Of a stretch of DNA of 5,962 nt, positions 4,857 to 5,962 are shown one piece after another. Below the pieces are notes generated by a model, which searched no databases, was not told the DNA's origin, and saw only the letters and a list, made by a program, of their open reading frames with translations. Where the stretch lies: the NCBI GenBank assembly GCA_035620515.1, contig DASPGR010000234.1, positions 1 through 5,962 on the forward strand, given 5' to 3'. The stretch is from SG8-41 sp035620515 (lineage in GTDB: Bacteria > Pseudomonadota > Gammaproteobacteria > Burkholderiales > SG8-41). Every line of letters starts with the position of its first letter. Position 1 is the stretch's first letter. The position numbers and the translations under genes are program-made.

Positions 4857-5962
4857 TCACAAGAGCTGGCGCGCCGCGTCCTGCAAGCGGTCGCCTTTAG
4901 ATGGCATTTCGGCGCGTGGGACGCGGACAAGCGCGATGACCGCGCGCAAACCGTCGCCGATTGAGAGCTCGACAAACTCAAGGTCTGCAGCGGCGTCGCT
5001 CGCTCCTGCATCCACGACCACTCCCATGCGATTGAGGCGGCGTCGCACCACGGCAAGGTCGACCTGACGCTCGGGCGCGCCGAGAATCTCATTGATGATG
5101 CCGATCGTGCCATCGAGCGTCGCAAGGTTCGTCTTGGTGTCGATGTATTCGTCCACCGTCGCCTTCAATGCGTGTTCAAGATTGGCAATCTCAGCGCTTT
5201 CGTCCGGCGCATCGCCCGCGAGGCCTTGCAGCCCGCCACGGCGCAGCGTGAGCAACCGCAGCCGCGTCGCGAGAATCCCCTTGCGCTCCTGAAGTTCGGT
5301 AATTCGCTGCTCGCGCGCGATGATGCGCTGGAGCGCCAGGGCCGCCAGGCGGCGGAGGATGCGGGTGCCCACCTCAAGCCGGCAGGCGAGCGGCTCGACG
5401 GACGGCGCAACCAGGCGATGTCCGGAGAAGCTGATCGTTTTCTGTGCGACGTCGCGCTGCACGGCGTTCTTGACGAGCGCCGCGCCGAGCACTGTGCGCT
5501 CCTCCAGCTTCATGCCGAGCAGCGCAAAGGCCTCCTGCACGGCGGCGTTGGCGGGCGCATCGAAAAACACGCGCAATTCGTGGCTTTGCCCCAGCGCCAC
5601 CGGAATGTCATCCGGCCTTGCGAAGAAAGCCGCAACCAGAGGATTGGAACTCCACGACGCGCGCGAGAGCTCGAGAGGTTCTGGAACCCTGGGGCCGAAA
5701 GTGCGCAGGTGGGCGATCGTGCGGCGCACACCCGGTGCGAGCTTCTCGCGGTATTTCGACGCGAGGCGCAGGCGCGGATCGACGGCATCGACGACCGCTT
5801 CAATGAGCGCCTCGACGAGCAGGCGATCGGGGTCATCGGACGCTCCGAGGGGCGACTGCCCGAAGAGCATGGCCGAGACGTTGGAGAAAAGCGTGGCGAA
5901 CGGCACGGGATTCTCTACAGGCGGTGAATTGTCAGGAGCCGGCGTGCAACCGCCGATGCGCG
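4857..5962 (-). CDS. Unrecognised protein, probable lipoprotein, 5' end outside window
   Basis: I do not recognise this family. The - strand frame runs from the right edge (first whole codon ends at 5960) to the TGA at 4857-4859, about 367 residues. A GTG at 5906 would give 349 residues, but the frame stays open upstream and reads R-IGGC-TPAPDNSPPVENP before it: a lipobox-like IGGC followed by a Pro/Asn-rich tether, as in exported lipoproteins. The true start is then probably beyond the window; the Arg directly before IGGC is atypical and keeps this tentative. From the GTG numbering, the protein has an acidic helical start (DDPDRLLVEALIEAVVDAVDP, about 24-44), a mixed alpha/beta middle with LRVFFDAPANAAVQEAFALLGM (111-132), a long, probably coiled-coil region (about 180-278, with IIAREQRITELQERKGILA), and a C-terminal part with VELSIGDGLRAVIALVRVP (312-330). 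No enzyme motif was found. Third-position G/C bias in this frame and a lack of stops support real coding. It converges on the operon and is probably unrelated to it. Confidence 0.75.
   Translation of the reverse strand, partial: RIGGCTPAPDNSPPVENPVPFATLFSNVSAMLFGQSPLGASDDPDRLLVEALIEAVVDAVDPRLRLASKYREKLAPGVRRTIAHLRTFGPRVPEPLELSRASWSSNPLVAAFFARPDDIPVALGQSHELRVFFDAPANAAVQEAFALLGMKLEERTVLGAALVKNAVQRDVAQKTISFSGHRLVAPSVEPLACRLEVGTRILRRLAALALQRIIAREQRITELQERKGILATRLRLLTLRRGGLQGLAGDAPDESAEIANLEHALKATVDEYIDTKTNLATLDGTIGIINEILGAPERQVDLAVVRRRLNRMGVVVDAGASDAAADLEFVELSIGDGLRAVIALVRVPRAEMPSKGDRLQDAARQLL

Noticed and set aside
5172..5927. 251-codon + strand open frame opposite the right-hand gene.
   Set aside because: The - strand frame is longer, open to the window edge, and has a more natural composition (hydrophobic helices, lipobox, coiled coil); the + frame is Arg/Gly/Glu-rich without a fold signal.

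Overview
The window is a GC-rich, densely coded stretch of bacterial chromosome. Strong G/C third-position bias, GTG starts and the protein families present suggest a proteobacterium, most likely beta- or gammaproteobacterial; this is inference from gene content, since no rRNA or other marker gene is present. No tRNA, mobile element, CRISPR array or phage gene was seen. No stretch without a gene exceeds about 85 bases.

Layout. Five genes run left to right on the + strand: (1) the 3' part of a DUF3141 gene (family related to polyhydroxyalkanoate synthase/alpha-beta hydrolase proteins), cut by the left edge; (2) a stand-alone phosphate acetyl/butyryltransferase of the Ptb-like type; (3) an acetate/propionate-family kinase; (4) a short-chain dehydrogenase with every active-site residue expected of D-3-hydroxybutyrate dehydrogenase; (5) an enoyl-ACP reductase of the FabI family. 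Gaps are 10, 6, 64 and 49 bases, so genes 1-3 are almost certainly one transcript and 4-5 plausibly continue it. A convergent sixth gene on the - strand, open at the right edge, encodes an unrecognised protein that probably begins as a lipoprotein outside the window. Between genes 5 and 6 lies a long, nearly perfect inverted repeat built from GTGAAAC-type units.

How the genes may work together. Ptb-like transferase plus kinase is a standard acyl-CoA to acyl-phosphate to acid + ATP module, reversible in principle. 3-Hydroxybutyrate dehydrogenase links 3-hydroxybutyrate to acetoacetate with NAD(H). A PHA-synthase-like DUF3141 protein and an enoyl reductase beside them suggest a short-chain acyl/hydroxyacyl (PHB-linked) carbon and redox module. 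The enzyme families are well supported; the joint pathway and its true substrates are inference.

Most notable details: the dehydrogenase has no ATG, and its only conventional start (GTG) lies inside a perfect Shine-Dalgarno sequence, so translation probably starts at ATT or CTG just downstream; the kinase differs from the classical acetate kinase at two acetate-pocket positions; the - strand gene reads back through a lipobox-like IGGC to the window edge; and the convergent junction carries a 26-bp-stem hairpin with no T-tract.
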